Below are positions 53,175-61,840 of a stretch of 64,000 nucleotides of DNA, one piece after another. Source of the stretch: an uncultured Sphingomonadaceae bacterium (GTDB lineage: Bacteria; Pseudomonadota; Alphaproteobacteria; Sphingomonadales; Sphingomonadaceae); NCBI GenBank assembly GCA_947258815.1, contig CAMYJW010000010.1, forward strand, positions 62,001-126,000, given 5' to 3'. The translations under genes were made by a program, and so were the position numbers. Positions within the stretch are counted from its first letter, which is position 1. Every line of letters starts with the position of its first letter. Below the pieces are notes generated by a model. The model worked only from the letters and a program-made list of their open reading frames with translations. It made no database searches and was not told the DNA's origin.

Positions 53175-54643
53175 AAACTTCCGATTGCGCGATGCCATAA
53201 CGCCAGCCGCGCGCTGCGCTGATGGGTATCCATTTGCGAACGAAACACCCTGATATTGCCGCGCATTGATCGTGCAGCCATATCCAGATCGGCAAACATT
53301 CCGCACCCCACCCCTGCCAGCATTGCTGCGCCCAGCGCGGTTGTTTCGACAAAATCGGGACGCTCAACCGACAGTGCCAGAATATCCGCCATGTCCTGCG
53401 CCATCCAGTCATTGGCGCTCATCCCGCCATCAATTTTAAGCGAAGTCCAGTTTGCGCCATCGGCGGCAAATGCCGTGGCCAGATCGTGCGTCTGCAAGGC
53501 CATCGCTTCCAGCGCCGCGCGCGCGATGTGGGCGCGCCCTGCAGCAAAGCTGAGGCCCGATATCATGCCGCGCGCTTCGGGCCGCCAGTGCGGCGCACCA
53601 AGCCCGGAAAGCGCGGGCACGATCACCACGCCGCCATTATCCGGCACAGACCGTGCCAGAGCTTCCGTTTCGCCCGCATCGCCGATCACACCCAGACTAT
53701 CGCGCAACCATTGCACCAGACTGCCCGCCACAAATACCGAGCCTTCCAGCGCATATGTCCGCGCGCCGGACTGCTGATAGAGCACCGTGCCAAGCAGACG
53801 ATTATCAGAGCGCGGCATGCTATCGCCCATATTGGTCAGCACGAACGCGCCGGTGCCGTATGTCGCCTTGGTATCGCCCGGAGCAAGGCACCCCTGCCCG
53901 ATCGTTGCTGCCTGCTGATCTCCGGCGATCCCGGTGATCGGCAACGCCGCGCCAAACAACTCAGCGCTGGTCAGGCCAAGTTCTCCCGCATTGTCGATCA
54001 CCGCAGGCAGCGCATCCTGGGGAACACCGAACAGCTCGCACAACCCCGCATCCCAGCCCGAACTGTCCAGCGGCAGCAGGCAGGTGCGGCTTGCGTTGCT
54101 GGCATCGCTGACATGCGCGCCGCCCGTCAGCTTGAATATCAGCCAGCTTTCGACCGTGCCCAGCGCCAGACGCCCCGCCTGCGACGCCGCCCGCACCTGC
54201 TCCTCGTTATCGAGCAGCCAGCGCATCTTGGTTGCTGAGAAATAGGGATCAAGCAGCAATCCGGTGCGCGCATGCACCAGCGCTTCGTGGCCTTCGTGGC
54301 GCAACGCATCGCACTGCGACGCAGTCCGGCGATCCTGCCACACGATCGCACGGGCCAGCGGTTCGCCCGTCTGCCGGTCCCACGCGACAACCGTTTCGCG
54401 CTGGTTGGTGATGCCGATGCAGGCAATCCGCTCCACCCCGCCAGCCTGATCGATCGCCTCGCGCGCGCAGGCCAGCGTTGCCTCCCAGATATGCACGGCA
54501 TCATGTTCGACCCATCCGGGTTGCGGATAGAACTGTTCCAGATCGCGCTGGGCAAGCCCCATCACCGCGCCATCGGGCGCAAACACCATCGCTCTGGTCG
54601 ATGTTGTGCCTTCATCAAGGACCAGAATCAGATCGCCCGCCAT
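53159..54643 (-). CDS. glpK: Glycerol kinase
   Basis: This 494-aa FGGY kinase makes glycerol 3-phosphate. LILVLDEGTTSTRAMVF lies at the start, ITNQRETVVAWDRQTG, IVWQDRRT, FSATKMRWLLDN, GIAGDQQAATIGQ, ATYGTGAFVLTNMG and IDGGMSANDWMAQ follow. GAGGAGC precedes ATG 54643. No glpF or glpD neighbour is present, so glycerol entry is elsewhere. Confidence 0.95.
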   Translation of the reverse strand: MAGDLILVLDEGTTSTRAMVFAPDGAVMGLAQRDLEQFYPQPGWVEHDAVHIWEATLACAREAIDQAGGVERIACIGITNQRETVVAWDRQTGEPLARAIVWQDRRTASQCDALRHEGHEALVHARTGLLLDPYFSATKMRWLLDNEEQVRAASQAGRLALGTVESWLIFKLTGGAHVSDASNASRTCLLPLDSSGWDAGLCELFGVPQDALPAVIDNAGELGLTSAELFGAALPITGIAGDQQAATIGQGCLAPGDTKATYGTGAFVLTNMGDSMPRSDNRLLGTVLYQQSGARTYALEGSVFVAGSLVQWLRDSLGVIGDAGETEALARSVPDNGGVVIVPALSGLGAPHWRPEARGMISGLSFAAGRAHIARAALEAMALQTHDLATAFAADGANWTSLKIDGGMSANDWMAQDMADILALSVERPDFVETTALGAAMLAGVGCGMFADLDMAARSMRGNIRVFRSQMDTHQRSARLALWHRAIGSFQPRA

Positions 54644-54710
54644 TTTGCTCCTCTCGTGCGCGTTCAGGCCGATGCTCGACATTGCGCGGGTTCGTCGCCA
54701 TATCGAATGC

Positions 54711-55580
54711 ATGACCGATCCTGCAGACCATCGCCCTTATGCAACCACGGAGCAAGTGGCTCCGCATGTGCGCCGTGTGCTTGCGCGCAATCCCTCTGCC
54801 TTCACGTTCACCGGAACCCAAAGCTATCTTGTCGGCACGAACCGCGAAGTTGCGGTGATCGATCCCGGCCCGGCCGATGCCGAACATCTTGATGCGCTGT
54901 TCGCCGCCATTGGCGATGCGCGCGTAACCGCGATCTGCTGCACCCACACCCACCGCGATCATTCGCCCGCCGCCGCCCCGCTGGCCGCGCGCACCGGCGC
55001 GAAGATCATCGGTTGCGCACCGCTGGCGATTGCCGACGATGGCCCGCGCATGGACGATGCTTTTGACAGCACCTACGCGCCCGATACGGTGATGGAAGAT
55101 GGCGATACGATTGGCGCAGATGGCTGGACACTCACCGCCGTTGCCACGCCGGGCCACACATCGAACCACTTGTGCATCGCGCTCAACAATGGCGAAGCGC
55201 TGTTTTCCGGCGATCATGTGATGGGCTGGTCCACCACTGTTGTTTCACCGCCCGACGGCGACATGTCGGACTATATGGACAGCCTCGGCAAGCTCTATGA
55301 CCGGGAAGACAAGATTTATTTCCCCGCGCACGGCCCCGCAGTTGAAAAACCGCGCCAGCTTGTGCGCGGCATGATCGGCCATCGCCGCCAGCGCGAAAAC
55401 CAGATTATCCGCCTGCTGGAAGAGGAAAGCGCGCAGATCGTCGACATGGTCCCCAAGATGTACAAGGGCGTGGACGAACAGCTGTGGGGCGCGGCGGGAC
55501 GATCGGTTCTGGCTCACCTGATAGATATGGAACGCAAGGGTCGCGTGGTGCAATCGCAGGACGTCTGGGCTCTGGCTTGA
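54711..55580 (+). CDS. MBL-fold hydrolase with C-terminal winged helix (LACTB2-like)
   Basis: This 289-aa metallo-beta-lactamase-fold enzyme has the metal motif CCTHTHRDHSPAAAPL (HxHxDH), ATPGHTSNHLCIAL, FSGDHVMGW and FPAHGP, with a C-terminal helical/winged-helix tail (VPKMYKGVDEQLWGAAGRSV). LACTB2-like enzymes hydrolyse RNA or thioesters; the natural substrate is unknown. ATG 54711 is the likely start though no strong ribosome site is seen. nadA follows after 85 bp. Confidence 0.85.
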   Translation: MTDPADHRPYATTEQVAPHVRRVLARNPSAFTFTGTQSYLVGTNREVAVIDPGPADAEHLDALFAAIGDARVTAICCTHTHRDHSPAAAPLAARTGAKIIGCAPLAIADDGPRMDDAFDSTYAPDTVMEDGDTIGADGWTLTAVATPGHTSNHLCIALNNGEALFSGDHVMGWSTTVVSPPDGDMSDYMDSLGKLYDREDKIYFPAHGPAVEKPRQLVRGMIGHRRQRENQIIRLLEEESAQIVDMVPKMYKGVDEQLWGAAGRSVLAHLIDMERKGRVVQSQDVWALA

Positions 55581-55665
55581 CCGTGCCGCGCCATGCGGCA
55601 TAGGCATTGCGGATGCTGTCCGCACGCGCAATCGCAAGGCACACAATCGCAAAAGAGGTAATCCG

Positions 55666-56652
55666 ATGAACATCCAGTCCACCGATCTTTCAGGCGTCGA
55701 TGTGCTTGCCGAGATCGAACGGCTGCGCAAAGAGCGCAATGCCGTTATCCTGGCGCACTATTATCAGAAGCCGGAGATTCAGGATTTGGCCGATTTCGTG
55801 GGTGACAGTCTGCAACTCTCGCAACAGGCTGCCGAAACCGATGCCGACGTGATCGCGTTTTGCGGCGTCAAGTTCATGGCCGATACCGCCAAGATCCTCA
55901 GCCCTGAAAAGATCGTGGTGCTGCCCGATCTGGAAGCGGGGTGCAGCCTTGAAGATTCCTGCCCGCCCGAAAAGTTCAAGGCGTTTCGCGAAGCCCACCC
56001 CGATCATATCGCGCTGACCTACATCAACTGCTCCACAGAAGTGAAAGCGCTGTCAGACGTAATCGTCACGTCTTCCAGCGCCGAAACGATCCTGCAACAA
56101 ATCCCCAAGGATCAGAAAATCATCTTCGGGCCGGACAGGCATCTGGGCGGATACCTTTCGCGCAAGTTCGATCGTGAAATGCTGCTGTGGCCGGGCGTGT
56201 GCATCGTGCACGAAGCGTTCAGCGAAACAGAACTGCTCAAGCTGAAAGCGCAGCACCCCGGCGCGCCGATCGCCGCGCACCCGGAATGCCCGCCAACGAT
56301 CCTCGATCATGCCGATCATATCGGCTCCACCAGTTCGATCCTGAACTTTGCCAAGACATTTGAAGGCGATACGCTGATCGTCGCGACAGAACCGCACATC
56401 ATCCACCAGATGGAAAAGGCGCTGCCCGGCAAAACCTTCATCGGCGCGCCCGGTGCAGACGGCAACTGCGCCTGCAACATCTGCCCCTATATGGCGCTCA
56501 ACACGCTGGAAAAACTCTACATCTGCCTGCGCGACCTGGAACCGCGCATCGAGATCGAGGAAAATCTGCGCCTCGCCGCCAAGAAAAGCCTCGACAAGAT
56601 GCTGGACATGGCCAGCGGAACCGTTGGCATGGGCGATCTGGGCGCGCGATAG
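55666..56652 (+). CDS. nadA: Quinolinate synthase A
   Basis: This 328-aa enzyme condenses iminoaspartate with dihydroxyacetone phosphate in NAD synthesis. Three iron-sulfur cysteines appear in DLEAGCSLEDSC, HPECPPTILDHADHIGSTSS and CACNICPYMALNTLEKL. VILAHYYQKPEIQDLADFVGDS is the typical N-terminus. AAAGAGGTAATCCG precedes the ATG. nadB and nadC are not adjacent. Confidence 0.96.
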   Translation: MNIQSTDLSGVDVLAEIERLRKERNAVILAHYYQKPEIQDLADFVGDSLQLSQQAAETDADVIAFCGVKFMADTAKILSPEKIVVLPDLEAGCSLEDSCPPEKFKAFREAHPDHIALTYINCSTEVKALSDVIVTSSSAETILQQIPKDQKIIFGPDRHLGGYLSRKFDREMLLWPGVCIVHEAFSETELLKLKAQHPGAPIAAHPECPPTILDHADHIGSTSSILNFAKTFEGDTLIVATEPHIIHQMEKALPGKTFIGAPGADGNCACNICPYMALNTLEKLYICLRDLEPRIEIEENLRLAAKKSLDKMLDMASGTVGMGDLGAR

Positions 56653-56761
56653 GCTGCGCGACGCGTTCACCGGTTAACGATTGGCCCTCGGGTTGTCCCC
56701 GTTGTGGACGCGCGCGCGAATGCACATGCGCGCGAAGGCCAGCCGGGCTAAGGCGGGGCGC

Positions 56762-57700
56762 ATGATCTCGAAACTTCGCATCCCGCTTGTCGCCATGACG
56801 ATTGCCCTTCTAGCCACTGCCGCCGATGCGCGGCAGACGGCGCCCTACACTGTCGCCGAAAGCGGACAGGGCTTTACCCGTCTGCAAGACGCGATCAACG
56901 CCATCGGTTCGGGCACCGGCACGATCCGCTTTGCTGCGATGCGTTTTGCCGATTGCGCGGTGCAGAATGCGGGCAGCATCACTTATGTCGCCGCCGTGCC
57001 GGGACAGGCCGTGCTTGACGGTGTTGCGTGCGAGGGCAAGGCGGCGCTGGTGCTGCGCGGTAAGGCCGCACGGATCGAAGGGCTGGTCTTCGCCAATATC
57101 AGAGTGCCCGACCAGAACGGCGCGGGCATCCGGCTTGAAAAAGGCGATCTCACGGTTTCGCAAAGCTGGTTTCGCGATAGCGAACAAGGCATCCTGACGG
57201 GCAATGACCCGGAAGCGAGCATTGCGATTGATAAATCGACTTTCACCCGGCTGGGTCTGTGCGCCGCCGATTGCGCGCATTCGATCTATGTCGGCGATTA
57301 TGGCGCGCTCACCGTCACCCGAAGCCGGTTCGAAGCGGGGCGTGGCGGGCACTATGTCAAAAGCCGCAGCGCGCGCATATCAGTGCTCAATTCCAGTTTC
57401 GACGATACCGGCGGGCGTGCGACGAACTATATGATCGATCTGCCCGCCGGCGCGGTTGGCCGGATCGCGGATAACTGGTTCGTGCAGGGGCGCAACAAGG
57501 AAAACTATTCCGCGTTCATCGCCGTTGCCGCGGAAGACAAGTGGCACACATCCACCGGCCTTGCGGTTGAGAACAACAACGCGCGGTTTGCGCCGGGCCT
57601 GTCGCGCAACAGCACTTTCGTCGCCAACTGGTCGGGCGAACAACTGCGTATCGCAAACAACACGCTTGGGAACGGCCTCAAGCGCACCGACCGGCGCTGA
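56762..57700 (+). CDS. Exported right-handed beta-helix repeat protein
   Basis: This protein of about 312 aa has a signal sequence (LVAMTIALLATAADA). Parallel beta-helix repeats follow: YVAAVPGQAVLDGVACEGKA, ALVLRGKAARIEGLVF, GIRLEKGDLTVSQSWFRDS and SIYVGDYGALTVTRSRFEAG. These resemble PbH1 repeats of polysaccharide lyases and pectin-like binders. No lyase catalytic residue is obvious. ATG 56762 follows AAGGCGGGGC. Periplasmic or surface glycan binding is a guess. Confidence 0.75.
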   Translation: MISKLRIPLVAMTIALLATAADARQTAPYTVAESGQGFTRLQDAINAIGSGTGTIRFAAMRFADCAVQNAGSITYVAAVPGQAVLDGVACEGKAALVLRGKAARIEGLVFANIRVPDQNGAGIRLEKGDLTVSQSWFRDSEQGILTGNDPEASIAIDKSTFTRLGLCAADCAHSIYVGDYGALTVTRSRFEAGRGGHYVKSRSARISVLNSSFDDTGGRATNYMIDLPAGAVGRIADNWFVQGRNKENYSAFIAVAAEDKWHTSTGLAVENNNARFAPGLSRNSTFVANWSGEQLRIANNTLGNGLKRTDRR

Positions 57701-57736
57701 ATTTCCGCCATTCGACGAATGACAAGGGCACGCCGC

Positions 57737-58819
57737 CTAAAGCAAATGCCCCGAACGGTCGCGCTTGGTATCGAGATAGCGCGCGTTGTGCGGGTTGGCG
57801 GGAAGCTGGTGCGGCACCCGCTTTGCGATAACAACACCCGCCGCCTCAAGCGCTGAAACTTTGGCCGGGTTGTTGGTCAGCAGGCGGATGGAAGAAACGC
57901 CCAGCAATTCCAGCATCCGCGCCGCAACCGGAAAATCGCGCGCTTCGTTGGGCAGGCCCAGCCGGTTGTTCGCATCGACGGTATCAAAACCCTGATCCTG
58001 CAACTGATAGGCGCGCAGCTTATTGATCAGGCCGATCCCGCGCCCTTCCTGTCGCATATAGAGCAGAACGCCCCAGCCGCCTGCCTGCGCCTCATCGGCC
58101 ATCGCCGCCAGCGCGGCATCAAGCTGCGGCCCGCAATCGCATTTGAGGCTGCCAAGGATATCGCCGGTAAGACATTCGGAATGGAGCCGCACCAGAGGCG
58201 CGCGCGCACCATCCTGCGTGCCGATCACCAGCGCAACATGCTCGCGCATATCATCGGCAGACCGAAACGCGATAATCTCGGCATTCTCGCTGGCGGAAAC
58301 CGGCAAACGGGCACGAGAGGCAATGTTCAGCCGCGCGGGATCCTGCCATTCGGCAAGATCAGCCGCTGAAACGCTCTGCACCTCTCCAGCAGGCTCGGGA
58401 TCGACGAGAAAGGCCGGCAGTATCCCCGCCAGCCTTGCCAGCTCCATTGCCGCAATTGCTGCACCGGCCGCGTTCTCGTCCGCCAGTGGCTCTGCCGCAA
58501 ACGGGCCTTTCATCGGAAAGTTCAGATCAAGCGCCGGATCGGCAACCGCCCGCGCCAGGTCCGGATCGAAGGGTTCGGCTGCCCGGATCAGCACCGGCGC
58601 TTCGGGAACTGCCGCTTCGCGCTGGTTGGCCAGCTTGAGCGTGGCCGCTCTGGCAGAGGAAATCAGCATGCGCCGCGCGGTTACATCCGGCCCGAAGCCC
58701 GTTTCCGCCGGAAACAGCGTGAATGCGCCGTCGATCGCGATCGGCCAGCCATGGCGCAACGCATCGATTGCCAGCGCAACCCGGCGCGAGGGCGAGGGCG
58801 ATGGAGAGGACGAAGGCAA
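57737..58819 (-). CDS. ribA: GTP cyclohydrolase II
   Basis: This protein of about 360 aa opens GTP to the riboflavin precursor. The C-terminal half shows the zinc cysteines in HSECLTGDILGSLKCDCGPQL, then YMRQEGRGIGLINKLRAYQLQ and LLTNNPAKVSALEAAGV. The N-terminal part (1-165) is a degenerate extension typical of sphingomonads. TTG 58819 is the likely start, 9 bp after the xthA stop. No riboflavin riboswitch was seen. Confidence 0.9.
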   Translation of the reverse strand: MPSSSPSPSPSRRVALAIDALRHGWPIAIDGAFTLFPAETGFGPDVTARRMLISSARAATLKLANQREAAVPEAPVLIRAAEPFDPDLARAVADPALDLNFPMKGPFAAEPLADENAAGAAIAAMELARLAGILPAFLVDPEPAGEVQSVSAADLAEWQDPARLNIASRARLPVSASENAEIIAFRSADDMREHVALVIGTQDGARAPLVRLHSECLTGDILGSLKCDCGPQLDAALAAMADEAQAGGWGVLLYMRQEGRGIGLINKLRAYQLQDQGFDTVDANNRLGLPNEARDFPVAARMLELLGVSSIRLLTNNPAKVSALEAAGVVIAKRVPHQLPANPHNARYLDTKRDRSGHLL

Positions 58820-58827
58820 CAGATCGC

Positions 58828-59619
58828 TCAGAGCGCAAACTCCGTGATCAGCGGGATATGATCGGAAGGCTTCTCCCACCGCCGCGTTTCTTCGACAAAG
58901 CGGTGCGCCGTGGCTTGTTTGGCAAGATCCGGCGATGCCCACATGTGATCGAGCCTGCGGCCATGATCCTTCTGCCGCCAATAAGCGCGGTATGACCACC
59001 AGCTGTAATTGCGTTCCGGCGGGGGGATGAACGTGCGGCCCAGATCGACCCAGCCATGCGCATCGGCAAGCCGCCCCAGCGTTTCCACTTCCACCGGCGT
59101 GTGGCTGACCGTGCGCAACAGCGCCTTGTGATCATAAACATCGCATTCCAGCGGAGCGATGTTGAAATCGCCGACCAGCAGCGTGGGCCGATCGATCTTT
59201 TCCGACCAGCGCGTCATCCGTTCCAGAAAATCAAGCTTCTGGCCGAATTTGGGATTCACCTCGCGGTCCGCGACATCGCCGCCCGCCGGGATATAGACAT
59301 TCTCCAGAATCATGCCCTGCCCCGGACCATCCAGTTCCACCCCGACATGGCGCGCCTCGCCATTGTCCTGCCAGTCATGCCGGCTGAATTCGCGCATTGG
59401 AATACGGCTGACGGTGGCAACACCGTGATACCCCTTCTGGCCGTGCACCGCGCGGCAGGTATAGCCCAGCTCTTCAAACGCGGCATGGGGGAAAGACTGC
59501 TCGATTGTCTTGATTTCCTGCAAACACAGCACGTCAGGCGCCTGTTCCTGCAAAAAGCGTCCGACCTGATCCATGCGCAGACGCACGGAATTGATGTTCC
59601 AGGTTGCAATCGTAATCAT
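58828..59619 (-). CDS. xthA: Exodeoxyribonuclease III (AP endonuclease)
   Basis: This 263-aa repair enzyme removes abasic sites. MITIATWNINSVRLRMDQVG, DVLCLQEIKT with catalytic Glu, LLVGDFNIAPLECDVYD, RRLDHMWAS and the terminal SDHIPL holding the catalytic His are visible. ATG 59619 is the family start. A candidate sRNA gene lies upstream, ending at about 59670. Confidence 0.95.
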   Translation of the reverse strand: MITIATWNINSVRLRMDQVGRFLQEQAPDVLCLQEIKTIEQSFPHAAFEELGYTCRAVHGQKGYHGVATVSRIPMREFSRHDWQDNGEARHVGVELDGPGQGMILENVYIPAGGDVADREVNPKFGQKLDFLERMTRWSEKIDRPTLLVGDFNIAPLECDVYDHKALLRTVSHTPVEVETLGRLADAHGWVDLGRTFIPPPERNYSWWSYRAYWRQKDHGRRLDHMWASPDLAKQATAHRFVEETRRWEKPSDHIPLITEFAL

Positions 59620-59669
59620 GCACAGGCGTTTAGGAGCGTTGGAGAGTCTTTTCCAGCCTCCCCAAAACA

Positions 59670-59796
59670 CAAAAAAACCCTCGTTCCGGGGGCAAGTGGA
59701 ACGAGGGTTCTTTTCAGCGTTCGTCACGCTTGGGTCGAAGATGCCTACCAGGAGGTGAGGGTAACAGGGGGGAAACCCGCCTCAGGCAATTTCGAT
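59670..59796 (-). ncRNA. Candidate small RNA of about 127 nt with its own promoter and terminator
   Basis: The 281-bp gap between lolA and xthA has no reading frame that looks coding. On the minus strand it has TTGGCA (59825-59830), a 16-bp spacer, TACATT (59803-59808), a likely start near 59796, and a strong terminator at 59677-59708 with a T run. The predicted transcript contains CACCTCCT, complementary to Shine-Dalgarno sequences, and an AGCG/CGCT hairpin. This looks like a trans-acting RNA; no family was identified. Confidence 0.5.
59677..59708 (-). terminator. Strong intrinsic terminator, useful on both strands
   Basis: Arms ACCCTCGTTCC (59677-59687) and GGAACGAGGGT (59698-59708) form an 11-bp stem with a 10-base loop. 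On the minus strand a T run follows; on the plus strand TTCTTTTC follows. Confidence 0.85.
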
Positions 59797-59802
59797 GGGT
59801 CC

Positions 59803-59830
59803 AATGTAGGGGTTATGTGCTTTCTGCCAA
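59803..59830 (-). promoter_or_regulatory. Sigma70-like promoter for the candidate sRNA
   Basis: Minus-strand TTGGCA, 16 bp, TACATT (4 of 6 matches to TATAAT). It lies 70 bp downstream of the lolA stop and points at the terminator-bounded segment. Confidence 0.4.
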
Positions 59831-59900
59831 GTGAACGCGATGCCCGAAAGTGTCGCAGTTTGTCGCAATAAGCACACGCGTTGCGCCAGTCTGTTGCGTG

Positions 59901-60557
59901 CTATCGACGAACCTTCGGGCGCGGATCGCGCCACCTGAATGTGTTGTTGGAAACGGCAAGGCCATAGCGGTGATTCGAGAGGCGAATCGTCGTCCGCTTG
60001 TTCTGCGAATCGAGCGCAACCCAGCTGACCAGCTCGAGTCCGCCGGGGGCACGTGCGTTTTCAACAAAGATCAGCGTGATGATTCCGTATTCGGGATGCT
60101 CGCGATCACGCACTTCGATACTGGTTACGCTGGGATCGCGAGTTGGCTTGAGCCTGCCAAACCGCTTGACGTCTCGTGAAGGATCAAGAAGCGCGCCAAG
60201 CGGGCTGTTCCTGATCGGCCAGCGCTGCACCTGACGGACATCATAATCGACCAGCGTAAGCGATTTGCCATCGCCGACAATCAGCATGTTGACGCCTTCG
60301 TCATACTGGAAACGAATCCGGCCTGGACGTTTCAGCGTCAGCTTGCCGTTCACCCGCTGCCCGTTGCGGTCTGTCTGGGTAAAATCGGCCTGCAAGGTCG
60401 AAATTCCGCGCAATGCGGAAACGACACGATTAACTTTCGCGCTGTCACTCTGCGCCAGCGCCGGTACGGCTGGTGCCGTCAGGCTGGCCGGAACCGCAAG
60501 CGCGGACACGAGAAACAGGGCTGCAAACTTGCGAACAAGGGACGGGACACGGATCAT
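59901..60557 (-). CDS. lolA: Outer-membrane lipoprotein carrier LolA
   Basis: This 218-aa periplasmic chaperone carries lipoproteins to the outer membrane. It has a signal sequence (FAALFLVSALAVPASLTAP), then GISTLQADFTQTDRNGQRVNGK and LKRPGRIRFQYDEG with the conserved Arg used for release, and ends RYGLAVSNNTFRWRD. ATG 60557 follows AGGGGCAGG. It transcribes toward the candidate sRNA. Confidence 0.9.
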   Translation of the reverse strand: MIRVPSLVRKFAALFLVSALAVPASLTAPAVPALAQSDSAKVNRVVSALRGISTLQADFTQTDRNGQRVNGKLTLKRPGRIRFQYDEGVNMLIVGDGKSLTLVDYDVRQVQRWPIRNSPLGALLDPSRDVKRFGRLKPTRDPSVTSIEVRDREHPEYGIITLIFVENARAPGGLELVSWVALDSQNKRTTIRLSNHRYGLAVSNNTFRWRDPRPKVRR

Positions 60558-60661
60558 ATGCCTGCCCCTAGGACAAACGGCTTGAACCGGCAATTAATTG
60601 ACGGGATCGGAAACCGACAGAAACGGCAAATCGCAAACATTCCCGCACGCGGGAGCGATGC

Positions 60662-60829
60662 TTACTTGATCTTGGCTTCCTTGAACTCCACATGCTTGCG
60701 CACGACGGGATCGTATTTACGGAAGCTCATCTTCTCGGTCAGGTTCCGCGGGTTCTTCTTCGTAACGTAGAAAAAGCCGGTGTCCGCGGTGGAAAGCAGC
60801 TTTACTTTAACGGTTGCAGACTTCGCCAT
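60662..60829 (-). CDS. rpmG: Ribosomal protein bL33
   Basis: This 55-aa protein begins [20 protein letters not shown] and continues [20 protein letters not shown], ending with EAKIK. It is the cysteine-free (C-minus) form, so no zinc ribbon. GGGAAT lies upstream of ATG 60829. It is short but has an unmistakable family sequence. Confidence 0.95.
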   Translation of the reverse strand: MAKSATVKVKLLSTADTGFFYVTKKNPRNLTEKMSFRKYDPVVRKHVEFKEAKIK

Positions 60830-60897
60830 GGCGTATTCCCAAATTTCAGGCGGCAGGCCGAAAGGTTAAGCCTGCACATCACTTCCAAAAACAAGCA

Positions 60898-60919
60898 GAG
60901 CGGCGAAAACCCGCCGCTC
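60898..60919 (-). terminator. Hairpin after ppk2, weak terminator
   Basis: GAGCGGCG (60898-60905) and CGCCGCTC (60912-60919) make an 8-bp stem. On the minus strand a T run follows after a few bases, so it could end the ppk2 transcript about 107 bp after its stop. Confidence 0.5.
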
Positions 60920-61025
60920 GTTCAGGGTTGCGGCCATTGGGGCAAGACCTGCCCAAAGTCAAGCAGAGTTGTGGCTGGGCGGGGTGATCGGGCCAGCGCC
61001 GCATGCTCTCGCGCGCGAAATGCGA

Positions 61026-61802
61026 TCACACGGGAAACGGCTCAATCGGGCGAATAACGCCAAACTCTTCCTTCAGCGGCGCATGACCCAGCGGTTCGAA
61101 CGCCACTTCGGCGGGATCAACATGCGTATCGGGCAAGCGATCGAGCAGATCGCGAATCAGGGTAAGCCGTCCGCGTTTCTGATCGTCGAAATCCACCAGC
61201 GTCCAGGGCGCATGCTCGGTATGCGTGGCCTCCAGCATAGCCTCACGCGCCTTCGTATAGGCATCGTACTGCGTGCGCGCGACAAGATCGATGGGAGACA
61301 GTTTCCAGCGCTTGAGCGGATCGTCCAGCCGCTCCGCAAGGCGCTCTTCCTGCTTTTCCTGATCGCAGGTCAGCCAGTATTTGAACAGCAGGATGCCATC
61401 ATCGACCAGCAACTTTTCAAACGCCGGCGTTTCGGCAAGAAACTTCTCAACCTCTGCATCGCTGGCAAAACCCATCACCTTCTCAACCCCGGCGCGGTTA
61501 TACCAGCTGCGATCGAACAGCACGATTTCGCCTTTGCCGGGCAAGTGCGGAACATAGCGCTGAAAATACCACTGCCCCGCTTCGTGCGTATCGGGCTTGG
61601 TCAGCGCGACGGTGCGACACTGGCGCGGGTTTATCCGGCTGGCGACCGCTTTGATCGCCCCGCCCTTGCCCGCGGTGTCGCGCCCTTCGAACAGCACCAG
61701 AATACGCGCGCCCGTAGCGGCGGCCCAGCGCGCCATCACCACCAGTTCCACTTCCAGCGGCTCCAGCAGTTCGCGGTATTGCTTGCCTTTCAGCTTGCCC
61801 AT
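61026..61802 (-). CDS. ppk2: Polyphosphate kinase 2 (PPK2 family)
   Basis: This P-loop kinase of 258 aa uses polyphosphate to phosphorylate nucleoside diphosphates. Walker A ILVLFEGRDTAGKGGAIKAV, the family motif IVLFDRSWYNRAGVE and the lid helices KYWLTCDQEKQEERLAERLDD are visible. ATG 61802 gives the usual length; upstream extension to 61988 overlaps uppP and is unlikely. It lies just downstream of uppP. A separate ppk1-ppx pair is at 27.8-31.5 kb. Confidence 0.92.
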   Translation of the reverse strand: MGKLKGKQYRELLEPLEVELVVMARWAAATGARILVLFEGRDTAGKGGAIKAVASRINPRQCRTVALTKPDTHEAGQWYFQRYVPHLPGKGEIVLFDRSWYNRAGVEKVMGFASDAEVEKFLAETPAFEKLLVDDGILLFKYWLTCDQEKQEERLAERLDDPLKRWKLSPIDLVARTQYDAYTKAREAMLEATHTEHAPWTLVDFDDQKRGRLTLIRDLLDRLPDTHVDPAEVAFEPLGHAPLKEEFGVIRPIEPFPV

Positions 61803-61840
61803 TCGAAACAGTCCCTTTGCGGCGCGATGATGGGCAGACC

